Below, one piece after another: positions 1 to 7,882 of a stretch of DNA of 64,000 nt (the first letter of the stretch is position 1; the number at the start of each line of letters is the position of its first letter). The translations under genes and the position numbers were made by a program. The DNA is from Elusimicrobiota bacterium (GTDB lineage: Bacteria > Elusimicrobiota > Elusimicrobia > Elusimicrobiales > UBA9959): the NCBI GenBank assembly GCA_016234365.1, contig JACRER010000016.1, forward strand, positions 21,804 to 85,803. The letters run 5' to 3'. Below the pieces are notes generated by a model. The model ran no database searches and was not told the DNA's origin. It worked only from the letters and a program-made list of their open reading frames with translations.

Positions 1-412
1 TGAACGCGCCGGTGGAAAGCATGTGCACCTCATCGAGGATGTAAACCTTGTACTTATCGCGCGACGGGGCGAAACCGACCTGCTCTATGATGACGCTGCG
101 CACCTTGTCCACTCCGGTGTTGGAGGCGGCGTCTATCTCTATGACGTCTATGGATTTGCTCTCCGCTATTTCCGTGCAGGAAGCGCATTTACCGCACGGG
201 GCGCCGTCCTTGGGGTGGTGGCAGTTGAGCGTCTTGGCCAGGATGCGGGCTATGGTGGTCTTGCCGCAGCCGCGCGGGCCGTAGAAGACGTAAGAATGCG
301 CCACGCGGTCCAGCTTGACGGCGTTCTGCAGCGTCTGCTTTATCGTCTCCTGACCCATTACCTCGCCCAGCGTGGCGGGGCGGTATTTAGCGGCGAGATT
401 TTCGTAAGCCAT
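1..412 (-). CDS. dnaX: DNA polymerase III subunit gamma/tau, N-terminal part (runs off the window)
   Basis: Encodes the ATPase core of the clamp-loader subunit that loads the sliding clamp in the replisome. The 137 visible residues begin MAYENLAAKYRP, the usual DnaX opening. They show a Walker A motif GPRGCGKT at about residues 45-52, a four-Cys zinc module (C64, C73, C76, C79) and a Walker B stretch YILDEVH at about 124-130. The ATG at 412 has AGGA a few bases upstream. The gene is cut by the window edge, so most of AAA+ domains I-III and any tau tail are not visible. It lies just downstream of a terminator, so it is probably transcribed on its own. Confidence 0.95.
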   Translation of the reverse strand, partial: MAYENLAAKYRPATLGEVMGQETIKQTLQNAVKLDRVAHSYVFYGPRGCGKTTIARILAKTLNCHHPKDGAPCGKCASCTEIAESKSIDVIEIDAASNTGVDKVRSVIIEQVGFAPSRDKYKVYILDEVHMLSTGAF

Positions 413-431
413 AGTGTCCTGTGCTGACCGG

Positions 432-461
432 GAAGAAAGCGGGGAGGCCAAGCCTCCCCGC
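432..461 (-). terminator. Rho-independent terminator of the barrel-protein gene
   Basis: A perfect 10-bp stem (439-448 with 452-461) has a 3-nt loop. Read on the minus strand it is followed by TTTCTT. It sits 10 bp past the stop of the barrel gene and separates it from dnaX. Confidence 0.75.
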
Positions 462-471
462 CGTCGGGTAG

Positions 472-1326
472 TTAGAACTTCACTCCGGCTCCGATGGAGA
501 CGAAGCTGTGGTTGGTGGTGCCGTTGTCGAAGATCTGGTAAGCCACGTTGGCCACCAGCATATTCAGGTCAACGTAGCCGCCCAGCGTAACGGCGGAGCT
601 GTCCTTGGCGCCCTTGTACTTGGTGGTGGTGTAGGCCGCGAAGGGCGTAACCATGGGGATGGTGGACGGGATATCCACGCGGGCGGTCACGCTGGAGCGC
701 GGCTTGGCTATCACGGCGAAGTCGAGGCCCGGCACAAAGCCCTGCGGGGTCGCGTCCTCGGAACCGTAGGCATAGCCGGTGTAGGAGGCGGACAGGTTAA
801 GCATCAGCACCTTGGCGCCGGCGAACAGGGAGGCCGCGGTCTGGGAGGTCTTAAGGTCCGTGGTGCCCGCGGTGTTGGTGTGCTGGGTCTGCCTCAGGGA
901 AGCGCCCACGTCCACGCGGGTAACGCCCTTGCCGCCGCCGGAAACGGAACGCGCGCCGGGGCCGGCCAGGCGGGACTTGCCGCCGGAGGTGGGGGTCAGC
1001 GAGAGGGTAACGTCGCCGCCGGCATAGACGTTCTTATAGCCGTTCACTTCGGGGGTGACGCCGGCTTCGGCTCCTACGGTATAGGCTTCCTGCTCCCACG
1101 CGCCGCGCAGGCCGTAGGTGCGGTAGGTCTTTTTTGCCCCGGTATCGTACTTGTAGCTGGTCAGCGACGGCTGCAGGGCGAAATCGCCCTCGCCCACGCG
1201 GAGGTCCAGCTTATAACCGCTGTAATCCTTGCCGGTGGTGCCGGTCAGGCCGCCGTCGAAGTACAGCGCGGAGGCGTTGAGGCCGAGGCCCGCCACCAGA
1301 GTCAGAGAAACTATCAGTTTTTTCAT
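472..1326 (-). CDS. Putative outer-membrane beta-barrel protein
   Basis: A 284-residue exported protein of unknown function. Residues 1-20 (MKKLIVSLTLVAGLGLNASA) form a typical Sec signal peptide. The rest is rich in Gly, Tyr and Thr with alternating polar and hydrophobic residues and many short beta-like segments. It ends in IGAGVKF, a terminal Phe after an alternating strand, as the BAM complex recognises in outer-membrane barrels. No catalytic motif is visible. AAGGGG lies before the ATG. The gene starts 37 bp after the deoxyhypusine-synthase-like gene, so the two may be cotranscribed. The barrel assignment rests on composition and the C-terminal signature only. Confidence 0.6.
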   Translation of the reverse strand: MKKLIVSLTLVAGLGLNASALYFDGGLTGTTGKDYSGYKLDLRVGEGDFALQPSLTSYKYDTGAKKTYRTYGLRGAWEQEAYTVGAEAGVTPEVNGYKNVYAGGDVTLSLTPTSGGKSRLAGPGARSVSGGGKGVTRVDVGASLRQTQHTNTAGTTDLKTSQTAASLFAGAKVLMLNLSASYTGYAYGSEDATPQGFVPGLDFAVIAKPRSSVTARVDIPSTIPMVTPFAAYTTTKYKGAKDSSAVTLGGYVDLNMLVANVAYQIFDNGTTNHSFVSIGAGVKF

Positions 1327-1363
1327 CGTTATTCCCCTTATTGTTATTTACTGCCCAAAATCT

Positions 1364-2413
1364 TCAGGCCGCCTTCGCGAGTTCTTTGTTGAGGAAGTCG
1401 GCGTAATTGCGGGCTTTGCGCTTCTTCCAGGAGCCCTTGTGGTAAGCGTAGCCGGCTATCAGCGGGAAGGCCAGCGTGGCCTCGGCGTACACCATCTGCT
1501 CCTGCGTGGTCTGCACCTTGCCCCACGAGCAGGCCTCCTTCAGCGTCGAGGAGGATAGCCCGCCGTCTCGCACGTCGGCCACGGTCACCTGCACCGCGTA
1601 CTTGTGCATGGGGGCCTCTTCGCCCAGGATGTCGGCCGCCACCACGGTGTCCTGCGTAAAATTCTTGGGCACTCCGCCGCCTATCATCAAGAGGCCCGTG
1701 TCGCGGGCTTCTATTTTCAGCTTGGTAAGCTCCAGGAAATCTTTAGCGGAATCCATGGACATGTGTTTGCCCGGGTTGTTCCACTGGTGCTCTATCATGC
1801 CAAAACCCGCGGAGCAGTCCGAAAAGGCCGGCACGAAGATGGGCACGCGCTTTTCATAGGCCGCCAGCACCACCGAGTCCTTGTTCCTGCCGTGTTTAGA
1901 GAGGTAGCGGCCCATCTCCTCTATGAACTCGCGGGAAGAATACGGGCGGGGCTCCAGCGAATCGGCTATCTTGCGCGTGGTCTGGTCGCAGACGCGCAGC
2001 TCGTCCTCGTCTATAAAAGTGTCGTAGATGCGGTCTATGCGCAGTTCACGCAGTTCGTTGTCGTCCACCCCGCCCGCGGCGCCTTTGTAATGTTTGAAGC
2101 CCAGCGCCTCGAAGAAATCCTGGTCCACCATTACCGCGCCCGTGGAGACTATGGCGTCCACCATGTTATTGCGCACCAGGTCCACCACCACTTTCTTAAG
2201 GCCCGCGGAGAACAGGGAGCCCGCCAGCGTCAGGATGACCGAGCAGTTGCGGTCCTGCAGCATGGTATCGTAAATTTTGGCCGCGCGGGCCAGGTCCCGG
2301 GCGGAAAAAGCCATCTCGCCCATGGCTTCCACCATGGGCACCACGTTATGCCTGGAGATCTCTATGTGCTTTACCGCGTCTTTAAGGTAATCCTGCTTCT
2401 TCATCCTGGGCAT
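1364..2413 (-). CDS. Deoxyhypusine synthase family protein
   Basis: 349 residues resembling the NAD-dependent deoxyhypusine/homospermidine synthase family, which moves the aminobutyl group of spermidine to an acceptor. The C-terminal motif EACSWGKV places a lysine at about residue 299, where the eukaryotic enzyme has its imine-forming catalytic Lys. VSTGAVMVDQDFFEALG and LMIGGGVPKNF match the dinucleotide-fold segments of the family. Bacteria lack eIF5A, so the acceptor is unlikely to be the eukaryotic one. A polyamine-modifying role such as homospermidine formation is the usual guess, but the substrate cannot be read from sequence. The ATG at 2413 has GAGGAGGG five bases upstream. A TATAAT box lies at 2447-2452. 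Confidence 0.8.
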   Translation of the reverse strand: MPRMKKQDYLKDAVKHIEISRHNVVPMVEAMGEMAFSARDLARAAKIYDTMLQDRNCSVILTLAGSLFSAGLKKVVVDLVRNNMVDAIVSTGAVMVDQDFFEALGFKHYKGAAGGVDDNELRELRIDRIYDTFIDEDELRVCDQTTRKIADSLEPRPYSSREFIEEMGRYLSKHGRNKDSVVLAAYEKRVPIFVPAFSDCSAGFGMIEHQWNNPGKHMSMDSAKDFLELTKLKIEARDTGLLMIGGGVPKNFTQDTVVAADILGEEAPMHKYAVQVTVADVRDGGLSSSTLKEACSWGKVQTTQEQMVYAEATLAFPLIAGYAYHKGSWKKRKARNYADFLNKELAKAA

Positions 2414-2446
2414 TACGCCCTCCTCACCGCAGGGATCCGTACCTAC

Positions 2447-2452
2447 ATTATA
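2447..2452 (-). promoter_or_regulatory. -10 box upstream of the deoxyhypusine-synthase-like gene
   Basis: A perfect TATAAT on the minus strand, 33 bp upstream of the start codon. The region 17 bp further upstream (TTTTAC) is a poor -35 match. It lies between the terminator of the large envelope gene and the coding region, where a promoter is expected. Confidence 0.5.
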
Positions 2453-2471
2453 CGATTTTGCCCCCTCCCGT

Positions 2472-2504
2472 AAAAAAGAAAAACCCCGCGGAGCCGCGGG
2501 GTTT
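2472..2504 (-). terminator. Rho-independent terminator ending the six-gene envelope cluster
   Basis: A perfect 8-bp GC stem (2484-2491 with 2494-2501) has a 2-nt gap. On the minus strand it is followed by TTTTTCTTTTTT. It lies 17 bp beyond the stop codon of the 1108-residue protein gene. Confidence 0.85.
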
Positions 2505-2520
2505 CCCCTGCCACAAACAA

Positions 2521-5500
2521 CTACCTGGGCAGGTAGGTCTGGGGCAGCTTATACTTGTCCAGCAGAGCCTTGGCGGAAGTAAACGCGCCCCAGTAGGTCT
2601 GGTAAGCGCGGTCCGTCGCGGGCTGCAGGCTCTTATAGTTCTCGGCCGCCTGGTTCATAACGCTCTTCTGCTTCAGGAGCTGGGCGGTGTAACCTGGATG
2701 CTTTACCCCATAGAGCGGGTCCTTCTTACCAAGGTCGAGTAGTTTGTTGAAGGAGTCTTCCTCCGCGCGCCAGCGGTCCAGCGCGCCGTCGGACTTGCTC
2801 TTGGCGTTCATCCACAACAGGCGGGCGTCGGAAGCTTTCTTCACGGCGTCCTGCGCGTCCGGGTAGGACTCCAATTTAGCCGGCTTGGGCTTGGGCGGAT
2901 GGACAGGCGTCACAGGGGTCACAGGCGTAACAGGATTCGCCGGCACCGAGACTTTGGCCAGGCGGGCGGCTTCTTTAATATTGGCGTCGAACAGGCGCGG
3001 CTCGGACTGGGAATTCTGCCTGTCCATGGCGGCCCGGACCTGCCCCAGGCGTTCCTTTACCTGGCTCAGGCGCTCGGCGGAAATGCCGGGCTTGAGCTCC
3101 GCCTGGAGCCTGCCTACCTCGTCGCCGTACTTCTTCATGGTGTCGAGGTTGCCGTTGGCGGCGGCGAGATACTGCCGGCAGGTGTCACCGGTGCACTTGC
3201 CGCTATTGGCCACCAGGTTATACCTGGCCTGGGCGTCCTTCAGCTGCGGCGCCATGTCCCCGGCCAAGTTGGCCGCGGAAGCGGAAACATCGTTAAGGCC
3301 CGGCACGGAAGTGCCGCCGGTGTTAGGGTCAACAGGCTGAGTGGTGCCGGCCCCGGCGCACCCGGTCCCGCCGAAATAATGACAGGTGTCCACTATCCCG
3401 GCCAGGTCTTTCTTGGCCTGGTCGATATAGCCTACGGCCACTTTGGCGTCGCGGCTTATGCCGGACAGGTCAACAGAGGCCACGAAGGCCTGTATGGCCC
3501 CGCTGCGGGCTGCGTTGGCCACAAAGTTTGTGGTAGGAGTTATCTGGGCGGCCTGCTTGGCGTTGACGGCGGCCAGGTAGGGGTCCCATACCTTATTCTC
3601 GGCGGCGGCGGAATCGGCGCTGTCGTAAACGCGCTTCTCCGTGGGCCACAGCTTATCCCATTTTACGCCGCGTATATCTTCGGCTATCGCCCTCAGCGGG
3701 GCTTTGTCCGCGGGCGTAGTGCCGGCGGCGGTTTCCTTGGCGCCCTTCTGCGTGCCGGCGGCCGCGGAGCCCTTGGGCTGCACGGCGGTCCGGCCGGTGG
3801 CCTTGGCAAGGCGCTCGTTCAGCGGCAGCGAGGTGTCGACGAGGACGTTGCCCATCGCGCCGGACTTCTGGGTATGCGCCCCGGTAATCTGGCCTATCGC
3901 ACCCTTCAACTGGCCAAGCTCGGTATTGAAAGCGTTGAAGCGGAACTCCTCGGCTTCCAACTTTCCCTTGGCGTTGGCCAGGTTTTCCTTAACAGGGGCC
4001 TCGTAGAGGGCTATTATCTTCTTGACCGCGTCGGCGTTTATATTAGGAGCGGTGTCTGCGGCGCCGGCCGTTTTTTCGGCAACGGCGGGGCCGCCGGCCT
4101 TGACGTCCTTGGAGACCTTCATGTTGGCGCCGTCGGCGAGTATCTTTTTCACCGCCTCCTGGTAGGCCAGGTTGGCCCGTTCCGCGGCCGCATAATCGCC
4201 TTTGGCGGTCAGGATGCCGTCGCGGTACTTCAGGTTGGCGGCCACGGCGGAACTATTGGTCTCGCCTAGTTTCTGCGCCACTACCGGCACTACGGCCTCC
4301 AGTTTCTGCACGTTGCCGGCCAGGTCGGTAAGGTCCTTCACAGGCTGGCCGTCGCTCAGCGCCTTCTCCATAAGGAGGGTGGAGTCTATAACGGCGTCGA
4401 AGGCTTTGTCGTAGTCGGTAAAGAGCTTGGCGGCGTCGTTGGAGATGGCCTGCGGGGTGCCAGGAACCGCCGGACCGCCGGGGTTCTGGGGGCCCGCCGG
4501 CGGGGTGCCGCCGGGAGAGTATTCCTTACCTATGGGCTGGTTAGCCTTGCCGCAGATGCAGTTGACCTGCGCGCCAGAGCCCTTGTCTTTGCCGGCAGCC
4601 TCCCAGGCGAACTTCTGGGCACCGGGATCGTAGCACAGGTCCACGGCGGCGACTTTCTTATACTGTTTCACCATCTCCGCGCAATTGCCGTCCGGACATA
4701 CCGCGGGCTGCCAGCAGAAAGTAGGCTTGGGCTGCGCGTCCAGGCCGAACACGTGGCTCAGGCTGCCGTCCACCATCTTGGTGAGCGGGCCGGTGATGCC
4801 GGTAAGGATGGCCTCTATGATCTTCTTGGGGATCTCGTACTGCTTATAGAATTCCCATTCCAGCGCCTTCTGCTGGCGCTGCTTGGCGGCCATTTCGGCG
4901 AGCGACTCGCCGGAGCGGCTGTGGTCGTACTTGTTATTGGAATTGGAGGTACGGCCGGTCTTTTCGGAATCGCCGCCGTAACCCAGCCCGCCGCCGCCGG
5001 CGCCCAGGTTCACGGAATCGGCCGCGGCTTTATCCAGCGAACCGATAGCCGAGCCGCCGCCGAAGTTGCTGGCGGCCCTGTCGCTGGCAGCGCGCAGCTT
5101 CTCGAAAGCGCCCTTGGAGGAACTGTTGGGGGTATTGGAAGCCACGCCCTTATAGCCGGGCGTAGCCACGGGCCCCACCATGGAGCGCTTGGCGGACTTG
5201 CCGGAAGCGGATTTGGCGTCGTCTATTATCTTGCCGCCGCCCAGGCTGCCGGACGTGCGGGAATTCTCACCGCCGCCGAAGAAAGAACCGAAACTGCGCA
5301 ACGCGGACTGCATGCGCGGCACCGGCGTAGGCGAGGGCGCGGCCTTGGCGGCCTCGCTGAAAGCGGCGCGGCCCACGTCCTTCATGGAGTCGCGGAAACT
5401 GCTGGCCGGAGGGGCGGGCGGCGGGGCCGCGGGAGTAGCCGGCTGGGCGCCCAGGATCAGGGAGGCCGGATCGCGCGAACTCAGCGGGGTTATCACCTCG

Positions 5501-5847
5501 CCGGAGCCGTCGGGAGAGCCTTGGCTGAGCGCGTTGATGCCGGGCTCATAGAGGCCGTTGGGAGCGCCGCCGGAAGCGCTTGAGCGCTGGCCGAAACCGC
5601 CGGTCAGCATGTTTTCAGGAGAAGGCTTGGACATCATGTACTCGGCCACGGGCGCCATCACCAGCACGCTCATGCCTATGCCCACAAAAGCCAGGTCCTT
5701 GCGCGAGAGGTTCTTGAGGCGGTCCATTATGCCGCCGGCGGTCCTGGAGAAAAGCGGCGACTTGCCGAAGGCGGACGTTTTCTTAAAGCCCGCGCCGGGC
5801 GCTATGGGCGCTCCGTCTTTTTTTTCGTCTTCGTTGTAGAAGTTCAT
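2521..5847 (-). CDS. Large membrane-anchored Ala/Gly-rich envelope protein, function unknown
   Basis: 1108 residues, family not recognised. A short charged N-terminus (MNFYNEDEKKDG) recalls the starts of two other proteins in the cluster (MNDYNEKKEKKG and the KEKKEKKKG stretch). A single hydrophobic segment follows at about residues 52-72. Then comes a low-complexity Gly/Ser/Ala/Pro stretch to about 340, a small Cys-rich section (CWQPAVCPDGNC, later CICG) and long Ala/Lys/Asp-rich, probably helical regions. A Pro-Val-Thr linker (VTPVTPVTPV) lies near 1010. The likely topology is cytoplasmic N-terminus with a very large periplasmic part. GGAGG lies before the ATG. A terminator-like hairpin and a TATAAT box upstream suggest it can be transcribed separately from the five genes before it. 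Confidence 0.7.
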   Translation of the reverse strand: MNFYNEDEKKDGAPIAPGAGFKKTSAFGKSPLFSRTAGGIMDRLKNLSRKDLAFVGIGMSVLVMAPVAEYMMSKPSPENMLTGGFGQRSSASGGAPNGLYEPGINALSQGSPDGSGEVITPLSSRDPASLILGAQPATPAAPPPAPPASSFRDSMKDVGRAAFSEAAKAAPSPTPVPRMQSALRSFGSFFGGGENSRTSGSLGGGKIIDDAKSASGKSAKRSMVGPVATPGYKGVASNTPNSSSKGAFEKLRAASDRAASNFGGGSAIGSLDKAAADSVNLGAGGGGLGYGGDSEKTGRTSNSNNKYDHSRSGESLAEMAAKQRQQKALEWEFYKQYEIPKKIIEAILTGITGPLTKMVDGSLSHVFGLDAQPKPTFCWQPAVCPDGNCAEMVKQYKKVAAVDLCYDPGAQKFAWEAAGKDKGSGAQVNCICGKANQPIGKEYSPGGTPPAGPQNPGGPAVPGTPQAISNDAAKLFTDYDKAFDAVIDSTLLMEKALSDGQPVKDLTDLAGNVQKLEAVVPVVAQKLGETNSSAVAANLKYRDGILTAKGDYAAAERANLAYQEAVKKILADGANMKVSKDVKAGGPAVAEKTAGAADTAPNINADAVKKIIALYEAPVKENLANAKGKLEAEEFRFNAFNTELGQLKGAIGQITGAHTQKSGAMGNVLVDTSLPLNERLAKATGRTAVQPKGSAAAGTQKGAKETAAGTTPADKAPLRAIAEDIRGVKWDKLWPTEKRVYDSADSAAAENKVWDPYLAAVNAKQAAQITPTTNFVANAARSGAIQAFVASVDLSGISRDAKVAVGYIDQAKKDLAGIVDTCHYFGGTGCAGAGTTQPVDPNTGGTSVPGLNDVSASAANLAGDMAPQLKDAQARYNLVANSGKCTGDTCRQYLAAANGNLDTMKKYGDEVGRLQAELKPGISAERLSQVKERLGQVRAAMDRQNSQSEPRLFDANIKEAARLAKVSVPANPVTPVTPVTPVHPPKPKPAKLESYPDAQDAVKKASDARLLWMNAKSKSDGALDRWRAEEDSFNKLLDLGKKDPLYGVKHPGYTAQLLKQKSVMNQAAENYKSLQPATDRAYQTYWGAFTSAKALLDKYKLPQTYLPR

Positions 5848-5921
5848 AACTGCCTCCGGATCCTAATATAACTGAGATATCCCTTAATAATACGTCTAAA
5901 ACGTGCCGGTACAAGGCTCCA

Positions 5922-5927
5922 ATTATA
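5922..5927 (-). promoter_or_regulatory. -10 box for the 1108-residue protein gene
   Basis: A perfect TATAAT on the minus strand, 75 bp upstream of the start codon in an AT-rich stretch. No good -35 box is found at 16-18 bp; a TTGGCT lies 22 bp upstream. Confidence 0.45.
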
Positions 5928-6020
5928 ATTTACCTAATATCCGCGCCGCAGCCAAGTGTCATTGGACCCCTGAACCGCTGGGCCTTATGGCCCACGCCGG
6001 GCGCCGCGCTTAAAGACCGC

Positions 6021-6058
6021 AAAAAAGCCCGCCGGCAAAGCCGGAACGCCTACCGGGC
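6021..6058 (-). terminator. Probable intrinsic terminator after the Cys-rich membrane protein gene
   Basis: A nested hairpin pairs CCGGC/GCCGG (6032-6036 with 6040-6044) and GCCCG/CGGGC (6027-6031 with 6054-6058), with a bulge on one side. It is followed on the minus strand by six T residues (6021-6026). Confidence 0.6.
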
Positions 6059-6188
6059 GCTCCCGGAGGAAAACCACGCGGGCGCGGAAAGGTCCGCACT
6101 CAACACGCTGCCGCCTTACTGCTGTAGTTGCGCACCCGCTTCCTCCTACGCTTTACCTCGGGCTTAAGAAATCCGAACGGGCACACCG

Positions 6189-7742
6189 TCAATTCTTGTC
6201 GCCGGCCGCGGTCTTGCCAAGTATCTCGCCGGCGGTCTCCATAACGCCCATCACCAGTTTAGACACCGGTCCGAAGAATATGCCCATACCCAGGGTAATA
6301 AGAGTACCCAGTATAGAGCCCATCAGGCCCGGGAACATGATAGACGCCAGCATACCCACGCCTATGGCCGCCAGCCAGATCTGGCCGGTCATCAGGCCGA
6401 CAACAACCATAATGATGGCCAATATGATACTCAGGAAGCATTTCAATTTGGAACACGGCTTGATCCTCATGCTGCTGTAGCTGCCGCAGTCCATGGGACT
6501 GCTCTTGTTCTGGCACGCCGCGGTGAGCTGGGCCTCGTTGACGTTGAAATCCTGGCAGTACGAGACGAGCCTGTCTATTTTGCGGTTCCACGCGCCCACG
6601 TTGCCGCAGCACTTGGGCGGCTTGCCGAGGTTCTTTACGCCCTCGTCTATCAACTTGCCGTCTTCCGACATCTTGGCGCCGTTGGTGCCCTGCGCGTCGG
6701 AGCAGGTCTTAGCGGCATCCTGCATGCCGTTGACCCCGTCCATAAGGCTGGTGGTCATGCCGGTATCAGGCATGACTACGCCTGCGTCGGTCTGGAGCAC
6801 GTCCATATTAACGTCGTTGCCGTCGTAAGTGGCGCCGGTGTAGGCCGCCTGGTACTCCGGACCGGACGCCTTGGACTTATAGGCCGTGGCCGTAAGCGCG
6901 AAGGTCTGCGACAACTGGAACATGGGGCGCAGGCTGCCCGTCTTCACGTCCATCTTGGTGTTCTTTTTATTGTAGCCCACGTTCTTCCACGTAAAGCCCG
7001 ACACGCGGCCCATGCGCTTGGTATTGACCTTCTGCGGCTTGCCGGGCAGCGGCACCTTGGCGCCAGACTGGTTGTAAACGTTGTTGAATACGCCGGTGGT
7101 GCGGTTGCCCACGGAAGGCCCGCCACCGGACATGCTGCCGCCTACGTAGGGGCTGCTGCCGGACCCGTTGAAGCGCTCGGCCAGGTTCTGCCCCATAACG
7201 TCGCCGTACAGGCCCTGCCCGTCGGCGCCGCCGCCAGCTATCAGGTTCCCCAGGTTAACGTCGTCCCCGGTCTCGCCGCGGGCGCGCTCTTCCTCGTTGA
7301 CCACGCCTTTTACCGGGCCCTTGGTGCCGGGGTCCTTAACCTCCGGCAGCCCGAAAATATCGCCCCCGCCGCGGATCATGGCCATGGACGACTGCCCGCC
7401 CGCCGGCGGCAGCGTGGCGTTGATGCTCTTGAGGAACTTGTTCCAGAACGAATTGTTCTGGCTGTCCTCGGCGGCCTTGTCCAGCGCCGCCTTCAGCAGG
7501 TCGTTGGAGTATTTGGGGTTAAGCGAGGAAACCACGCTGCTCATGCCTACGGAGCGCAGGAACGCGGCCACAGGCCTCAGCTCGATCATGCGGCTGAGCA
7601 TCTCGCTCGAGACCACGAAGGGCAGAGAAAGTATCATCACCATCAGCATTATGCTGATGTATTTAGCCCTGCCCTGGAAGATGAACAAGAGGGCCGCAAG
7701 TACGGACTTGCGCCGGTGCTTTTCTATGAATTTGTTGCCCAT
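6189..7742 (-). CDS. Cys-rich multi-pass membrane protein of the envelope cluster
   Basis: 517 residues, not recognised. A basic N-terminus (KHRRKSVLAALLF) leads into a hydrophobic segment at about 28-50. A long Gly/Asn-rich soluble part follows. A Cys-rich section at about 345-435 (including CCGNVGAWNRKIDRLVSYC) and about three closely packed transmembrane segments at 435-500 come last. The extracytoplasmic part could be disulfide-bonded. GAGGATATT precedes the ATG. It is the fifth gene of the minus-strand run, 140 bp after the 477-residue protein, with a strong stem-loop in that gap. The TM-soluble-TM plan is shared with the next two upstream genes. Confidence 0.7.
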   Translation of the reverse strand: MGNKFIEKHRRKSVLAALLFIFQGRAKYISIMLMVMILSLPFVVSSEMLSRMIELRPVAAFLRSVGMSSVVSSLNPKYSNDLLKAALDKAAEDSQNNSFWNKFLKSINATLPPAGGQSSMAMIRGGGDIFGLPEVKDPGTKGPVKGVVNEEERARGETGDDVNLGNLIAGGGADGQGLYGDVMGQNLAERFNGSGSSPYVGGSMSGGGPSVGNRTTGVFNNVYNQSGAKVPLPGKPQKVNTKRMGRVSGFTWKNVGYNKKNTKMDVKTGSLRPMFQLSQTFALTATAYKSKASGPEYQAAYTGATYDGNDVNMDVLQTDAGVVMPDTGMTTSLMDGVNGMQDAAKTCSDAQGTNGAKMSEDGKLIDEGVKNLGKPPKCCGNVGAWNRKIDRLVSYCQDFNVNEAQLTAACQNKSSPMDCGSYSSMRIKPCSKLKCFLSIILAIIMVVVGLMTGQIWLAAIGVGMLASIMFPGLMGSILGTLITLGMGIFFGPVSKLVMGVMETAGEILGKTAAGDKN

Positions 7743-7825
7743 AATATCCTCCCCGGCGCCGCCGCCTCAGGGTAAGAACCCGGACCGCACCTTATAATAG
7801 CCGCAAAAATATTCCTGCGTTACGC

Positions 7826-7860
7826 CCGTTGCCGCCGGGGTTAAAACCCGGCGGCAACGG
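7826..7860. repeat. Perfect 14-bp stem-loop between envelope-cluster genes
   Basis: Arms 7826-7839 and 7847-7860 are exact inverse complements with a 7-nt loop (GTTAAAA read on the plus strand). Neither strand has a following T-run, so it is not a standard intrinsic terminator. An mRNA-processing or stability hairpin is possible. Confidence 0.7.
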
Positions 7861-7882
7861 CCTCAAGCTGCGCTCCGCGGCG

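Larger units (their letters stand above)
5848..6188. other. 341-bp intergenic region inside the envelope cluster
   Basis: No convincing gene is present. On the minus strand it carries a terminator-like hairpin (6021-6058) and then a TATAAT box (5922-5927), so it looks like a break between two transcription units. A minus-strand GTG frame of 11 codons preceded by GGAGGAAGC is visible near 6120, but it is too short to support. Confidence 0.5.

Noticed and set aside
508..1392. Long opposite-strand reading frames over the barrel and other GC-rich genes
   Set aside because: They mirror real genes in other frames, have Arg/Gly/His-rich low-quality composition and lack ribosome sites. The same holds for similar frames throughout the window.
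6090..6130. 11-codon minus-strand peptide with a GGAGGAAGC site between envelope genes
   Set aside because: It is too short and has no supporting feature such as a regulatory codon run. It lies between a terminator and a promoter and could be chance.
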